33,572 nt of DNA from an uncultured Prevotella sp. (GCA_934230685.1 CAKQFF010000005.1:1-33572); one strand, 5' to 3'. Numbered from the stretch's first letter, positions 1 to 7,997 are shown. Made by a program: numbers and translations. The notes: generated from the sequence alone by a model not told the origin.

Positions 1-50
1 GATGGCATGGGAAGAGAATTCATGTATCTGTCTTAACATGCAACTAATCG

Positions 51-692
51 CTATTTTATCCCGAATTGGGGTACAATGTATAACAATGGTGTGAAAAGGA
101 TTGCCAATGGGGTTATCAAGGCGGTAAGGAAAAGGAGGAACACGCTGGCTTGCGAATAGCGTACGTAGGGTAGGATGTCGCTGCCAGAAAGTTTCTCCAG
201 CATTCGTCGTCTCTTTATCATTTCTTGGATGATAGATACAATGAAATAGACCATATTGATGGCAAACAAGGTGAGCATGATATATAGCCAATTACCTATA
301 TGCAAACTGTCGTGTTGGAAATAGCCAATGCCGAAACTGGTGACGATGGCGGCATAGATGGCAGAACTAACCACATATATTCGCCATCGGCGCATGTGGG
401 TTGCCTCGATATGGTAAATGCCCAAAGCTATAAGAGAAAAGCATGGGGTATAGATAAGGATGTTGACGGTGGCTCCCATGGCATCGTTGGTGGCTCTGAA
501 ACCATAGCACATTTGGGCGAAGAAGTGGGCTGCCATACCAATAATGCCTGCAAGCACAAACCTGCGCGAACGCTCATAGCGTGAGCTAATCCATTTCACT
601 TGAATGCGAGTGATTAGCAGAACGAGCGCATTGAAGAGCATGAAGAGAAAACATGCAAATTGTAGCAGATATAGATTGCTCATAAGACACAA
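51..692 (-). CDS. Six-helix membrane protein, possibly the sensor half of a truncated AraC-type regulator
   Basis: This 213-residue protein is almost entirely hydrophobic. Helices lie at roughly residues 6-28, 44-66, 74-95, 104-125, 132-158 and 181-208, with a basic loop (KRRRML) after the fifth. The start could be M1 or M4, and no clear promoter element precedes it. It ends abruptly just after helix six. From memory, Bacteroidota have membrane-anchored AraC-family regulators with a similar hydrophobic half, followed by a further helix and a helix-turn-helix. Here a TAG stop at 51-53 ends the frame where that continuation would begin, and another frame stays open to the window edge. It may be a frameshifted or nonsense-truncated regulator, or a genuine short membrane protein. 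The membrane nature is certain; the regulator idea is inference. Confidence 0.55.
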   Translation of the reverse strand: MCLMSNLYLLQFACFLFMLFNALVLLITRIQVKWISSRYERSRRFVLAGIIGMAAHFFAQMCYGFRATNDAMGATVNILIYTPCFSLIALGIYHIEATHMRRWRIYVVSSAIYAAIVTSFGIGYFQHDSLHIGNWLYIMLTLFAINMVYFIVSIIQEMIKRRRMLEKLSGSDILPYVRYSQASVFLLFLTALITPLAILFTPLLYIVPQFGIK

Positions 693-729
693 GTTTTAAG
701 TAACAATTTCGAGGCATTAGATTGTACTG

Positions 730-784
730 TTGACAAGTTGACTTATTAACAAGTCAACTTGTCAACTCGTCTACTCATCTACTC
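730..784. repeat. 15-bp perfect inverted repeat running into 8-bp degenerate tandem units
   Basis: TTGACAAGTTGACTT at 730-744 and its exact reverse complement at 751-765 flank a 6-nt loop. The right arm continues as four 8-bp units (GTCAACTT, GTCAACTC, GTCTACTC, ATCTACTC) that run into the permease stop codon at 779-781. It sits just 3' of the permease gene and could act as a transcript-end hairpin, but no T-run follows on the minus strand. Confidence 0.75.
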
Positions 785-2086
785 CCCCATCACCTTCTTA
801 GGCAATACAAGATTGAGTATCACGGCAAGAAGGAAGACTACTGCCACACAGTTCTCGGCGAATACCGTGCGCACGATTTCTGGGAATATGGCAAACATGC
901 CTGTGGCTTGAGTGAAACCAAGACCCACGCTAAGCGAAAGACTCACAATCACCATATTGCGCTGTGAGAAGCCTGCACGTGCCATCATACCGAAGCCTGC
1001 AAAAAGAATGCTGCCGAACATCATGATTGTGCAACCGCCAAGCACAGCCTGAGGTATTGTTGTAAGCGCGGCACCTATCACGGGGAACACGCCACCAATA
1101 ATCATAACCACAGCTCCCACACCTATTGTGAAGCGGTTGACAACACCTGATATTGCTGCCAAACCTACATTCTGACTGAACGATGTGATAGGAGTACAAC
1201 CGAACAAACCCGATACTGTGCTGACAAAACCGTCGCAGCAGATGGCCGAACCCATCTCCTTTGTCTCAGGGTCGCGATGGAGGGCACTATTGCAGAGGGC
1301 TGACGTGTCGCCAATTGTCTCTGTGGCTGACACAAGATAAACAGCCACTACAGAGAGTATTGCTCCTATATTAAACTCTGGAGTGAAGGGGAGAAGACGC
1401 GGAAAGGCAATGATTGACTGTCCAGAAAGACTTCCGAAGTTTACCATTCCCATAAAGCAAGCCAACACATAGCCTACAATAAGACCCACAAGTACCGACA
1501 GCGAGCGGAGGAATCCCTTAGCGAACACCTGACAAAGAAGACAGGCAAGGAGTGTGACTGATCCTACAATCCAATTGTTCATACTGCCGAAATCGGCTGC
1601 TCCTTGTCCGCCGGCAAAAGAATTTGCTCCAATTGGCAGAAGAGAAAAACCAATAGCTGTTACAACTGTAGCCGACACAACATGTGGAATAAGCTTAATC
1701 CAGTATTTTACGAACAATCCGAGCAATCCCTCGATAAGACCGCCTACGATTACCGCACCAATGAGCGTACCCATGCCGTAAGCTCCTGCTATGCTGATAG
1801 CAAGCGAGAGGAACGTGAACGAGATGCCCATAACGATAGGCAGACGTGAGCCCACACGCCACACTGGGAATAGCTGCACCAATGTTCCGATACCGGCTAT
1901 CACCATACAGTTCTGTATGAGAGCGGCACTTACTGCACTATCCAGCCCAACGGCTGCGGCAAGAATCATGATTGGAGTGATGTTGCTGACGAACATTGCC
2001 AGCACGTGCTGTAAACCGAAGGGAAGAGCTTTTCCCAATGGCACTCTACCGTCAAGCTGATAGAGATTTTCTGTAGAATTTGACAT
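779..2086 (-). CDS. NCS2-family nucleobase (uracil/xanthine-type) permease
   Basis: This 435-residue inner-membrane transporter has the many helices and the sequence signature of the nucleobase-ascorbate (NAT/NCS2) family, which brings in xanthine, uric acid or uracil by cation symport. QNVGLAAISG at 305-314 corresponds to the family signature QNxGxxxxTG, with S in place of T. SATETIGDTSALC at about 253-265 carries the conserved membrane glutamate (E256) used for substrate binding in this family. The length is normal. A TAACTTTG element at 2172-2179 lies about 85 bp upstream, directly after a strong terminator, so the gene is probably monocistronic. Substrate cannot be assigned; purine versus uracil is open. 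Confidence 0.9.
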   Translation of the reverse strand: MSNSTENLYQLDGRVPLGKALPFGLQHVLAMFVSNITPIMILAAAVGLDSAVSAALIQNCMVIAGIGTLVQLFPVWRVGSRLPIVMGISFTFLSLAISIAGAYGMGTLIGAVIVGGLIEGLLGLFVKYWIKLIPHVVSATVVTAIGFSLLPIGANSFAGGQGAADFGSMNNWIVGSVTLLACLLCQVFAKGFLRSLSVLVGLIVGYVLACFMGMVNFGSLSGQSIIAFPRLLPFTPEFNIGAILSVVAVYLVSATETIGDTSALCNSALHRDPETKEMGSAICCDGFVSTVSGLFGCTPITSFSQNVGLAAISGVVNRFTIGVGAVVMIIGGVFPVIGAALTTIPQAVLGGCTIMMFGSILFAGFGMMARAGFSQRNMVIVSLSLSVGLGFTQATGMFAIFPEIVRTVFAENCVAVVFLLAVILNLVLPKKVMGE

Positions 2087-2171
2087 TGCGTTTATATAAA
2101 TAATAATATTTTCATCGCTTCAAAGTATTTCCCCGAAAAGAGCACAATCTGTCAGTTGCGCTTTTCGGCGG

Positions 2172-2179
2172 CAAAGTTA
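2172..2179 (-). promoter_or_regulatory. Bacteroidota -7 element for the permease
   Basis: TAACTTTG on the minus strand matches the TAnnTTTG consensus. It lies immediately downstream of the terminator of the preceding minus-strand unit. A clear -33 element was not found. Confidence 0.55.
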
Positions 2180-2189
2180 CAAAAAAATC

Positions 2190-2224
2190 CCTGGTTATCA
2201 TTCTAAACGAAGAATGAAACCAGG
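2190..2224. terminator. Bidirectional intrinsic terminator
   Basis: The arms at 2190-2204 and 2211-2224 pair completely apart from one bulged A, around a 6-nt loop. The stem is flanked by T6 on the plus strand and T7 on the minus strand. On the minus strand it ends the unit containing the RhuM-Fic gene and the small ORF just upstream. Confidence 0.85.
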
Positions 2225-2246
2225 TTTTTTGTTAATATCAATGTTT

Positions 2247-2351
2247 TTACTTTATCATGTTTTCCATATCTTCAAGTGCTATTATGTCTTCAATGGTTTC
2301 GCAGTATACGTCTTTTCCTTCAGTAGAGTCAACCATAAAACATACTGACAT
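2247..2351 (-). CDS. Possible 34-residue small protein downstream of RhuM-Fic
   Basis: An ATG at 2349-2351 opens a 34-codon frame that begins MSVCFMVDSTEG and ends with TAA at 2247-2249. The product is acidic in its C-terminal half. It starts 35 bp after the RhuM-Fic stop and ends just before a strong terminator, so it would be the last gene of that transcript. An in-frame stop lies a few codons upstream of the ATG. There is no Shine-Dalgarno, which is normal here. It could be a genuine small gene, a relic, or chance. I recognise no family. Its place next to a Fic/Doc protein makes a regulatory partner conceivable, but nothing in the sequence shows that. Confidence 0.35.
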   Translation of the reverse strand: MSVCFMVDSTEGKDVYCETIEDIIALEDMENMIK

Positions 2352-2386
2352 AAATATTTTTTTTGTGTTTACTTATTATAACTTTA

Positions 2387-3367
2387 TTATTTGTTCTCCT
2401 TGTTTATCAAGTTCACGACAACCTTCACCATTACATCCTTCTCCTCTATACGGCTCTCGGCTATCATCAAAGTTAGAGCAACGAGGGTATTGTCGGCAAT
2501 GCGCTTGTGCCCGTCTTCGGCATACAGCACATGGTTGTTGTTCAAGAACCAGAGGAAGAGCATTGCGGCTATGCGCTTATTGCCGTCGCTAAATGAATGG
2601 TTCTTAACAACAAGATATAACAGCATGGCTGCTTTTTCCTCAACAGAGGGATAGAGTTCCTCCCCGCCAAAGGTTTGGTAAATCTGTCCGATGCTGCTCT
2701 TGAACGAATCGTCCTTCTCGTTGGCAAACCATTGTGAGCCTCCAAACTTATCCTTTAGGGCGTTGATAGCCTCCATCGCATTCTCATAAGTAGCACGGAA
2801 CGGCTCGTCCTTGGTTGTCTGCTGTATAGAAAGCGACTGATAATCGTAATGGTCGAGCGTGTCGAGGGCATAAACATAATCGGAGATAACGTTGAACAAT
2901 CCGCTGTATTCATCAGCCGTAACTTTTTCCTGCATACCAATGGCACGCCCCATCAGTCGCACAACATCCTTAAGCTCGTTGTAGCGGTCGAGCTTGAGTT
3001 GCTGGTTGATGGCGTAGCCTTTGATGAGATATTGCTTGAGAACAGAGTTAGCCCATTGACGAAAACGGGTGCCTTGTATTGATTTAACACGATAGCCTAC
3101 AGAGATGATGACATCAAGGTTGTACAAAGTTGTCTCATATGTTTGATCTTGGTCTTTACCCATATGTGCAATTTTTGCACATGTGATATTTTTTTCGAGT
3201 TCACCCTCTTTGTAACAATTGTTTATATGACGTGTAATAACTGTTCGGTCACGTCCAAACAACTCTGCCATCTGACTCTGTGTCAGCCACACAGTATCAT
3301 TCTCCAACTTCACATTCAGCTGAACGCTTCCGTCTTGCGAACGGTATATTTCTATTGAATTGTTCAT
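2387..3367 (-). CDS. RhuM-family protein with C-terminal Fic/Doc domain
   Basis: The protein has 326 residues. Residues about 1-125 match the RhuM family (VWLTQSQMAELFGRDRTVITRHI, then TYETTLYNLDVIISVGYRV and FRQWANSVLKQYLIKGY), which carries a putative DNA-binding region. Residues about 150-325 are a Fic/Doc fold with HSFSDGNKR at 257-265. Fic AMPylators usually have HPFxxGNGR; the lysine in GNKR is seen in Doc, which phosphorylates EF-Tu instead. The target of this protein is unknown. No inhibitory helix motif and no obvious Phd-type antitoxin gene lies beside it, though a 34-codon ORF follows. The RhuM-Fic fusion recurs in gut bacteria. Function as a toxin or modifying enzyme is inferred from the motif only. 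Confidence 0.85.
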   Translation of the reverse strand: MNNSIEIYRSQDGSVQLNVKLENDTVWLTQSQMAELFGRDRTVITRHINNCYKEGELEKNITCAKIAHMGKDQDQTYETTLYNLDVIISVGYRVKSIQGTRFRQWANSVLKQYLIKGYAINQQLKLDRYNELKDVVRLMGRAIGMQEKVTADEYSGLFNVISDYVYALDTLDHYDYQSLSIQQTTKDEPFRATYENAMEAINALKDKFGGSQWFANEKDDSFKSSIGQIYQTFGGEELYPSVEEKAAMLLYLVVKNHSFSDGNKRIAAMLFLWFLNNNHVLYAEDGHKRIADNTLVALTLMIAESRIEEKDVMVKVVVNLINKENK

Positions 3368-3445
3368 ATTTATCTTCTTTTTATATAGTTTATATAGTTA
3401 AAATCAATCGTAAAAGTCAAAGTTCCCCTTTCTTCTCTTTTACCC

Positions 3446-4996
3446 TTAATACATTCTCCTTTCCGCCCAATCGCCCCTATCCAGATTCCTGTAGCCTATG
3501 GCCTCAGCAATATGTTGCGATTCTATACGCTCCGCTCCGTCAAGGTCGGCAATAGTGCGCGCCACTTTGAGTATACGGTTGTAGGCGCGTGCCGACAGCG
3601 ACAGTTTCTCCATGGCTGTGCGAAGCAGATTTATCGAAGCCTCGTCGGGTTCGGCAAACTGATGTATCATGCGCTCCGTCATTTGGGCATTACAGTGGAT
3701 GCCACGGAAGTCCTTGTAACGTGCTGTCTGTATCTCGCGTGCCTTGATTACACGCTCACGTATGACGGCACTTGGTTCGCCTGGCTCAACCTTTGAGATG
3801 TCCTTGAATGGCACGGGCGTTATCTCGCATTGTATGTCGATACGGTCGAGCAGCGGACCTGATATCTTGTTCATATAGCGCTGTATCTGTCCAGGAGTGC
3901 AACAGCAGCGATGCGTGGGGTCATTATAGTAGCCGCATGGGCAAGGATTCATCGAGGCGATGAACATAAAAGAACATGGAAATTCAACTGTGTATTTCGA
4001 ACGCGATATGGTTATCTTATGGTCTTCGAGAGGTTGGCGCAACACTTCGAGCGTCTGCTTGTTGAACTCGGGCAGCTCATCGGCAAACAAAACCCCGTTG
4101 TGAGCCAAGGATATCTCGCCAGGCTGAGGATTGATTCCTCCGCCTACAAGCGCCACCTCACTAATAGTATGGTGTGGCGATCGGAAAGGACGTTGCGATA
4201 TAAGCGATGTGCCTCGCTGAAGTTTTCCTGCCACACTATGTATCTGCGTTGTCTCCAAACTCTCTGATAGCGACAACGGAGGAAGGATGGAAGGCAGACG
4301 CTTTGCCATCATCGACTTGCCCGAACCCGGAGGACCAACCATTATAAGATTATGGCCACCAGCTGCGGCAACCTCCAAGGCACGCTTAACGCTCTCCTGA
4401 CCACGTACATCAGCAAAGTCGAGGTCGTATTTGTATTGTTGCTCATAGAATTCGCGCCTTGTGTCTACAAATGTAGGCTCATAGGCTGCAGCACCCGTAA
4501 GCAGTTTTATCACGTCAACAATGTTTTCCATGCCGTAAACATCAAGGTTGTTCACCACGGCTGCCTCGCGCTCGTTCTGCTTAGGAACAATAAGACCCTT
4601 CAACTTCTCCGACCTTGCCTTTATGGCTATCGGCAACGCACCCTTTATTGGCTGCAACGTTCCGTCAAGACTCAGCTCTCCCACCAGCATATATTCTCCC
4701 AGCACATCGCTCACAATGGCTCCGCTTGCCGCAAGTATGGCTATGGCTAATGGCAGGTCGAACGAGCTACCCTCCTTTCTGAGGTTAGCTGGAGCAAGGT
4801 TGATAGTTATATCGCCATGCGGAAACTTATATCCATTAAACTGTACTGCCGAGGCTATGCGGTCGCGACCTTCTCTGACAGCCGTGTCGCCCAAGCCCGT
4901 CATGCGATACATCACACCAGGCACAATGTTCACTTCCACGGTCACGGTGGTAACTTCAAGACCGTTCACAGCGGCAGAATAAGTCTTTACAAGCAT
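3446..4996 (-). CDS. yifB: YifB/ComM family Mg-chelatase-like AAA+ ATPase
   Basis: The protein is 516 residues from the start chosen here. An N-terminal domain (about 20-170) with the RIASAVQFNGYKFP and INLAPANLRKEG blocks is followed by an AAA+ core. Walker A is GPPGSGKS at 221-228 and Walker B is GVLFADELPEF at 301-311. NPCPCGYYNDPTHRCCC at about 350-366 is the family cysteine cluster, and a C-terminal Mg-chelatase-type domain follows. ComM in naturally competent bacteria is a branch-migration helicase in transformation; a similar cytoplasmic DNA role is likely. The frame opens at 5035, but that upstream ATG falls inside the promoter element at 5033-5040, and family members start MLVKTYSAAVNG, so M at 4994-4996 is used. 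Confidence 0.93.
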   Translation of the reverse strand: MLVKTYSAAVNGLEVTTVTVEVNIVPGVMYRMTGLGDTAVREGRDRIASAVQFNGYKFPHGDITINLAPANLRKEGSSFDLPLAIAILAASGAIVSDVLGEYMLVGELSLDGTLQPIKGALPIAIKARSEKLKGLIVPKQNEREAAVVNNLDVYGMENIVDVIKLLTGAAAYEPTFVDTRREFYEQQYKYDLDFADVRGQESVKRALEVAAAGGHNLIMVGPPGSGKSMMAKRLPSILPPLSLSESLETTQIHSVAGKLQRGTSLISQRPFRSPHHTISEVALVGGGINPQPGEISLAHNGVLFADELPEFNKQTLEVLRQPLEDHKITISRSKYTVEFPCSFMFIASMNPCPCGYYNDPTHRCCCTPGQIQRYMNKISGPLLDRIDIQCEITPVPFKDISKVEPGEPSAVIRERVIKAREIQTARYKDFRGIHCNAQMTERMIHQFAEPDEASINLLRTAMEKLSLSARAYNRILKVARTIADLDGAERIESQHIAEAIGYRNLDRGDWAERRMY

Positions 4997-5032
4997 AATA
5001 GTCAGTAGGTTTAAAGGGTTAATATATAAAAA

Positions 5033-5040
5033 CAAAAGTA
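5033..5040 (-). promoter_or_regulatory. -7 element for yifB
   Basis: TACTTTTG on the minus strand matches TAnnTTTG and lies 36 bp upstream of the chosen yifB start. It argues against the longer start at 5035. Confidence 0.55.
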
Positions 5041-5110
5041 GCGGTTTTACTTGGATTGGACAAACAAAACTGTAGGAAATTTGCTTGTATTATTTGCAAA
5101 GCATCTTTTT

Positions 5111-5169
5111 TATACCCTTTCGGGTGCAATATAAAATAAATTTAGTATATTTGCACCCGAAAGGGTATA
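5111..5169. promoter_or_regulatory. Paired palindromic operator of the hipBST operon
   Basis: TATACCCTTTCGGGTGCAA at 5111-5129 is repeated as its exact reverse complement at 5151-5169, 21 bp apart. Each arm contains a smaller palindrome, ACCC-N4-GGGT, the size and form of half-sites expected for a HipB dimer. The right arm overlaps the last bases of the hipB -7 element TATATTTG, so binding there should block transcription. Two sites 40 bp apart centre to centre fit cooperative binding. Autoregulation by HipB is the known pattern for the family; the site itself is seen directly. Confidence 0.85.
5146..5153 (+). promoter_or_regulatory. -7 element of the hipBST promoter
   Basis: TATATTTG matches TAnnTTTG and lies 37 bp before the hipB start codon. 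Its last three bases are the first bases of the right operator arm. Confidence 0.65.
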
Positions 5170-5189
5170 ATCGTATATAACTATCTGAT

Positions 5190-5399
5190 ATGGACTCACC
5201 AATAGCATCATTTGTAAAGGAAAGACGCAAGATGTTTAATCTCACGCAGATTGATCTTGCGGAGAAGTCGGGAGTAGGATTAAGGTTTGTCAGAGAACTG
5301 GAGCAGGGCAAACCCACGCTGCGACTCGACAAAGTGAACCAAGTACTGGCATTGTTCGGACATGAGGTGGGAGCTGTGCCTGTTGAAAACAACAAGTAG
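5190..5399 (+). CDS. hipB: HipB-type antitoxin, XRE-family repressor
   Basis: This 69-residue protein is a single helix-turn-helix domain (about residues 8-62) with LTQIDLAEKSGVGLRFVREL as the core. It is short, like other HipB proteins, and has no C-terminal extension beyond VPVENNK. The start at 5190 follows the paired operator and -7 element at a normal distance. It is the first gene of a three-gene operon with hipS 29 bp and hipT 381 bp further on. In HipBA and HipBST systems this protein represses its own operon by binding palindromes in the promoter. In HipBST of enteropathogenic E. coli the toxin is mainly blocked by HipS instead, so whether HipB also neutralises the toxin here is open. 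Confidence 0.9.
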   Translation: MDSPIASFVKERRKMFNLTQIDLAEKSGVGLRFVRELEQGKPTLRLDKVNQVLALFGHEVGAVPVENNK

Positions 5400-5428
5400 A
5401 CGAATTGTCGACCAAAAAACATATAAAC

Positions 5429-5752
5429 ATGAAGAGAGCCAAGATTTACATGTACGACCGTTATGCAGGAATGCTTACCGAAGATGAGAACGGCTTTTCG
5501 TTTGTCTACGATGCAGAATATCTGCAGCAGTCGGATGCCGAGCCAATAAGCCTGACTATGCCACTACGAGAGGAGCCTTATGAGGACAAGGTTCTGTTCC
5601 CCTTCTTCGACGGACTCATTCCCGAAGGATGGCTGCTTAACATTGCCGAACGCAGCTGGAAAATCAACCAACGCGACCGTATGTCGCTTCTGCTCGCTTG
5701 CTGCAAGGATTGCATAGGAGCCGTGAGCGTAGTGCCAGAGGAAGATATATAA
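5429..5752 (+). CDS. hipS: HipS-like protein, stand-alone HipA N-terminal subdomain
   Basis: The protein has 107 residues and corresponds to the N-terminal subdomain 1 of HipA, with VLFPFFDGLIPEGWLLNIAE at about 55-74 as the diagnostic block and an IGAVSVVP end matching where HipA continues into its kinase. It stops there with a normal TAA, so this is a split gene rather than a frameshift: hipT starts 28 bp later with its own N-terminal segment. A TTG 24 bp upstream would lengthen it, but the ATG at 5429 fits the family start. In the described HipBST system HipS is the antitoxin that inhibits HipT. The same role is inferred here. Confidence 0.88.
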   Translation: MKRAKIYMYDRYAGMLTEDENGFSFVYDAEYLQQSDAEPISLTMPLREEPYEDKVLFPFFDGLIPEGWLLNIAERSWKINQRDRMSLLLACCKDCIGAVSVVPEEDI

Positions 5753-5780
5753 TTCACCATTCCCCCAAAAAGCCATAACT

Positions 5781-6719
5781 ATGAACAAATGTCTATTCTG
5801 CTATAAACCATTGAAAGCCGGACAAGTAGACTTTCATCCGGCTTGCGCACGCAAACTGTTTGGCGTGAAGGAAGCTCCTGCCCTGCCCTATTGCCGCAGT
5901 CAGATATCCGACCTCGCAAAACAGGTGGTGCGTGCACAGACCACACTTACTGGCGTGCAAGCCAAGCTGTCGCTTGATGTCAACCCCGGAGGACGCAACG
6001 AACCCGACCGATTCACCATTGTAGGACTGTGGGGAAGATACATCCTAAAACCCCAGACAGACGCCTACCGTGCCCTGCCCGAACTCGAAGACCTCACAAT
6101 GCACATGGCTGAGGCGGCTAAGATAGCCGTGGTACCCCACTCACTAATACGCTTTGCCGATGGTGAATTATGCTACATAACACGACGCATCGACCGTGAG
6201 CGCAACGGCTCGAAGATTGCTATGGAGGACATGTGCCAACTGTCGGAACGCCTTACCGAATACAAATACAAAGGCTCATACGAGCAGATTGCAAAGCTGA
6301 TTAAGAAGTATTCCGCCACTCCGCAACTCGACCTTGTGAACTATTGGGAGGTGGTGGTGTTCTCGTGGATTACGGGCAACTCCGACATGCATCTAAAGAA
6401 CTTCTCGCTCTACAAGACTGCTCTCGGCTACACTCTCACCCCTGCCTACGACCTCCTGTCCACAGCCATCGTGATGCCTGAGGACAAGGAGGAACTTGCA
6501 TTAACGCTCAACGGCAAGAAGGCAAAACTGAAACGCAGCGACTTTGAACACTCGATAATAGCGTCGGGAGTGAACGAGAAAGTGCTTGAGAATATTGCCA
6601 AGAAGTTTCGCAAGGCTCTGATAAAATGGGTGGCATTGATTGACGACTCGTTTCTGCCCGACGATTTCAAGCGGCAATACAAGAGACTTATTATTGGAAG
6701 AATGCTGAAACTGAAATAG
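5781..6719 (+). CDS. hipT: HipT-like serine/threonine kinase toxin
   Basis: The 312-residue protein is the kinase part of HipA. It opens with a possible zinc-binding cluster (C4, C7, H19, C22). TLTGVQAKLSL at 55-65 is the glycine-rich region, K90 in YILKPQ is the ATP lysine, NSDMHLKNFSL at 200-210 holds the catalytic D202 and N207, and PAYDL at 221-225 is the metal-binding element. HipA-type kinases phosphorylate aminoacyl-tRNA synthetases (GltX for HipA, TrpS for E. coli HipT) and stop translation. T55-L-T57 just before GVQ sits where E. coli HipT carries the two autophosphorylated serines of its SIS motif, so these threonines are candidate regulatory sites. The substrate is unknown. All catalytic residues are present, so the toxin looks intact. 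Confidence 0.9.
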   Translation: MNKCLFCYKPLKAGQVDFHPACARKLFGVKEAPALPYCRSQISDLAKQVVRAQTTLTGVQAKLSLDVNPGGRNEPDRFTIVGLWGRYILKPQTDAYRALPELEDLTMHMAEAAKIAVVPHSLIRFADGELCYITRRIDRERNGSKIAMEDMCQLSERLTEYKYKGSYEQIAKLIKKYSATPQLDLVNYWEVVVFSWITGNSDMHLKNFSLYKTALGYTLTPAYDLLSTAIVMPEDKEELALTLNGKKAKLKRSDFEHSIIASGVNEKVLENIAKKFRKALIKWVALIDDSFLPDDFKRQYKRLIIGRMLKLK

Positions 6720-6760
6720 CTTTTCACGCCAGCATACTTGCATTTTACAGAAATAACTTG

Positions 6761-6768
6761 TAAATTTG
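6761..6768 (+). promoter_or_regulatory. -7 element of the ruvB promoter
   Basis: TAAATTTG lies 14 bp before the chosen ruvB ATG, with a TTG at 6738-6740 exactly 20 bp upstream as a candidate -33 element. This gives ruvB its own promoter separate from hipBST. Confidence 0.6.
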
Positions 6769-6782
6769 CGGAAAAACATAAA

Positions 6783-7817
6783 ATGGAAGAAGATTTCGAC
6801 ATACGACAGGAGCAGGTGGCCAGGGGCGAGAAAGACTTTGAGAACGCTCTGCGACCGCTGCGCTTTGGCGACTTCAGCGGACAGCAAAAGGTGGTGGACA
6901 ACCTTGAGGTGTTTGTGGAGGCTGCCAAATACCGCGGCGAACCGCTCGACCACACTCTGCTCCACGGACCTCCGGGTCTGGGAAAAACAACTCTTAGCAA
7001 CATTATCGCCAATGAGCTTGGCGTAGGTTTTAAAATCACAAGCGGACCTGTGCTCGACAAGCCGGGCGACCTTGCAGGTATTCTCACATCGCTTGAGCCG
7101 CGCGACGTGCTCTTCATCGACGAGATCCACCGTCTGTCTCCCGTTGTCGAGGAGTATCTCTACTCGGCGATGGAGGACTACCGCATCGACATAATGATCG
7201 ACAAAGGTCCGTCGGCACGCTCGATACAGATAGATCTCAATCCCTTCACTCTCGTGGGTGCCACCACACGCAGCGGACTCCTCACGGCTCCTCTGCGAGC
7301 TCGTTTCGGCATCAACCTGCATTTGGAGTACTACGGACCGGAGATGCTTCAGAAGATTATCAAGCGTTCGGCCATGATTATGCGAGTGCCTATCGACGAC
7401 GATGCAGCAATAGAGATTGCACGACGCTCGCGAGGCACGCCCCGTATTGCCAATGCCCTGCTGCGCCGAGTGCGCGACTTTGCCCAGGTGAAAGGCAACG
7501 GACACATCGACCGCGACATTGCACGCCTCTCGCTATCGGCTCTCAACATCGACCAGTATGGACTTGACGAGATTGACAACAAGATTCTGCTCACCATCAT
7601 CGACAAGTTCCATGGCGGACCAGTTGGCGTAAGCACCATTGCCACCGCCATTGGCGAAGACACGGGTACTGTAGAGGAGGTCTACGAGCCTTATCTCATC
7701 ATGGAGGGTTTCATCAAACGCACACAACGCGGACGCATGGTCACTCCACTCGCCTATCAACATCTCGGGCGACCTATGACGGGATTCAACACTACGGAGC
7801 CTTCGCTGTTCGATTGA
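6783..7817 (+). CDS. ruvB: Holliday junction branch migration helicase RuvB
   Basis: The protein is 344 residues from the start used here, the usual RuvB length. The frame is open from 6738, but that start overlaps the promoter; [11 protein letters not shown] at 6783 matches known RuvB N termini. Walker [10 protein letters not shown], Walker [11 protein letters not shown], the sensor/arginine-finger block [18 protein letters not shown], and a C-terminal winged-helix ending in [17 protein letters not shown] are all present. RuvB is the ATP-driven motor that moves Holliday junctions with RuvA during recombinational repair. Neither ruvA nor ruvC is adjacent, which is common in Bacteroidota. Confidence 0.98.
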   Translation: MEEDFDIRQEQVARGEKDFENALRPLRFGDFSGQQKVVDNLEVFVEAAKYRGEPLDHTLLHGPPGLGKTTLSNIIANELGVGFKITSGPVLDKPGDLAGILTSLEPRDVLFIDEIHRLSPVVEEYLYSAMEDYRIDIMIDKGPSARSIQIDLNPFTLVGATTRSGLLTAPLRARFGINLHLEYYGPEMLQKIIKRSAMIMRVPIDDDAAIEIARRSRGTPRIANALLRRVRDFAQVKGNGHIDRDIARLSLSALNIDQYGLDEIDNKILLTIIDKFHGGPVGVSTIATAIGEDTGTVEEVYEPYLIMEGFIKRTQRGRMVTPLAYQHLGRPMTGFNTTEPSLFD

Positions 7818-7920
7818 CAGCAAGCAAAAACATTTTTGCCCATAGGCAGAAATCTAACTAATATGTTATCTGCGCCTTGTGAGAACTATTAAGACAACAC
7901 GATAACATAAGTTCAAGAAT

Positions 7921-7972
7921 AAAAAGAATGTAGGATGTACGGCATGAAAACCATACATCCTACATTCTTTTT
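7921..7972. terminator. Bidirectional terminator between ruvB and the secreted DUF3472 protein
   Basis: A 19-bp perfect stem (7921-7939 with 7954-7972), extended by two more G-C pairs past one mismatch, closes an 8-nt loop. The outer stem is A5/T5, giving U-tracts in both directions between two convergent genes. Confidence 0.9.
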
Positions 7973-7997
7973 TATTCTTTCTTCAGCATATATTTTT

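Larger units (their letters stand above)
2087..2246. other. Intergenic region with permease leader, promoter and terminator
   Basis: This stretch holds the long permease 5' leader, its TAACTTTG promoter element at 2172-2179 on the minus strand, and a bidirectional hairpin terminator at 2190-2224. No ORF with support was seen in the leader. Confidence 0.6.

Noticed and set aside
4997..5035. Upstream start for yifB adding 13 residues
   Set aside because: The ATG at 5035 falls inside the -7 element, and the family begins at MLVKTYSAAV.
5405..5428. TTG start adding eight residues to HipS
   Set aside because: The ATG at 5429 gives the normal HipA N terminus; no feature favours the TTG.
6501..7505. 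Long minus-strand frame opposite hipT and ruvB
   Set aside because: It is antisense to two clearly recognisable genes and its translation shows no domain.
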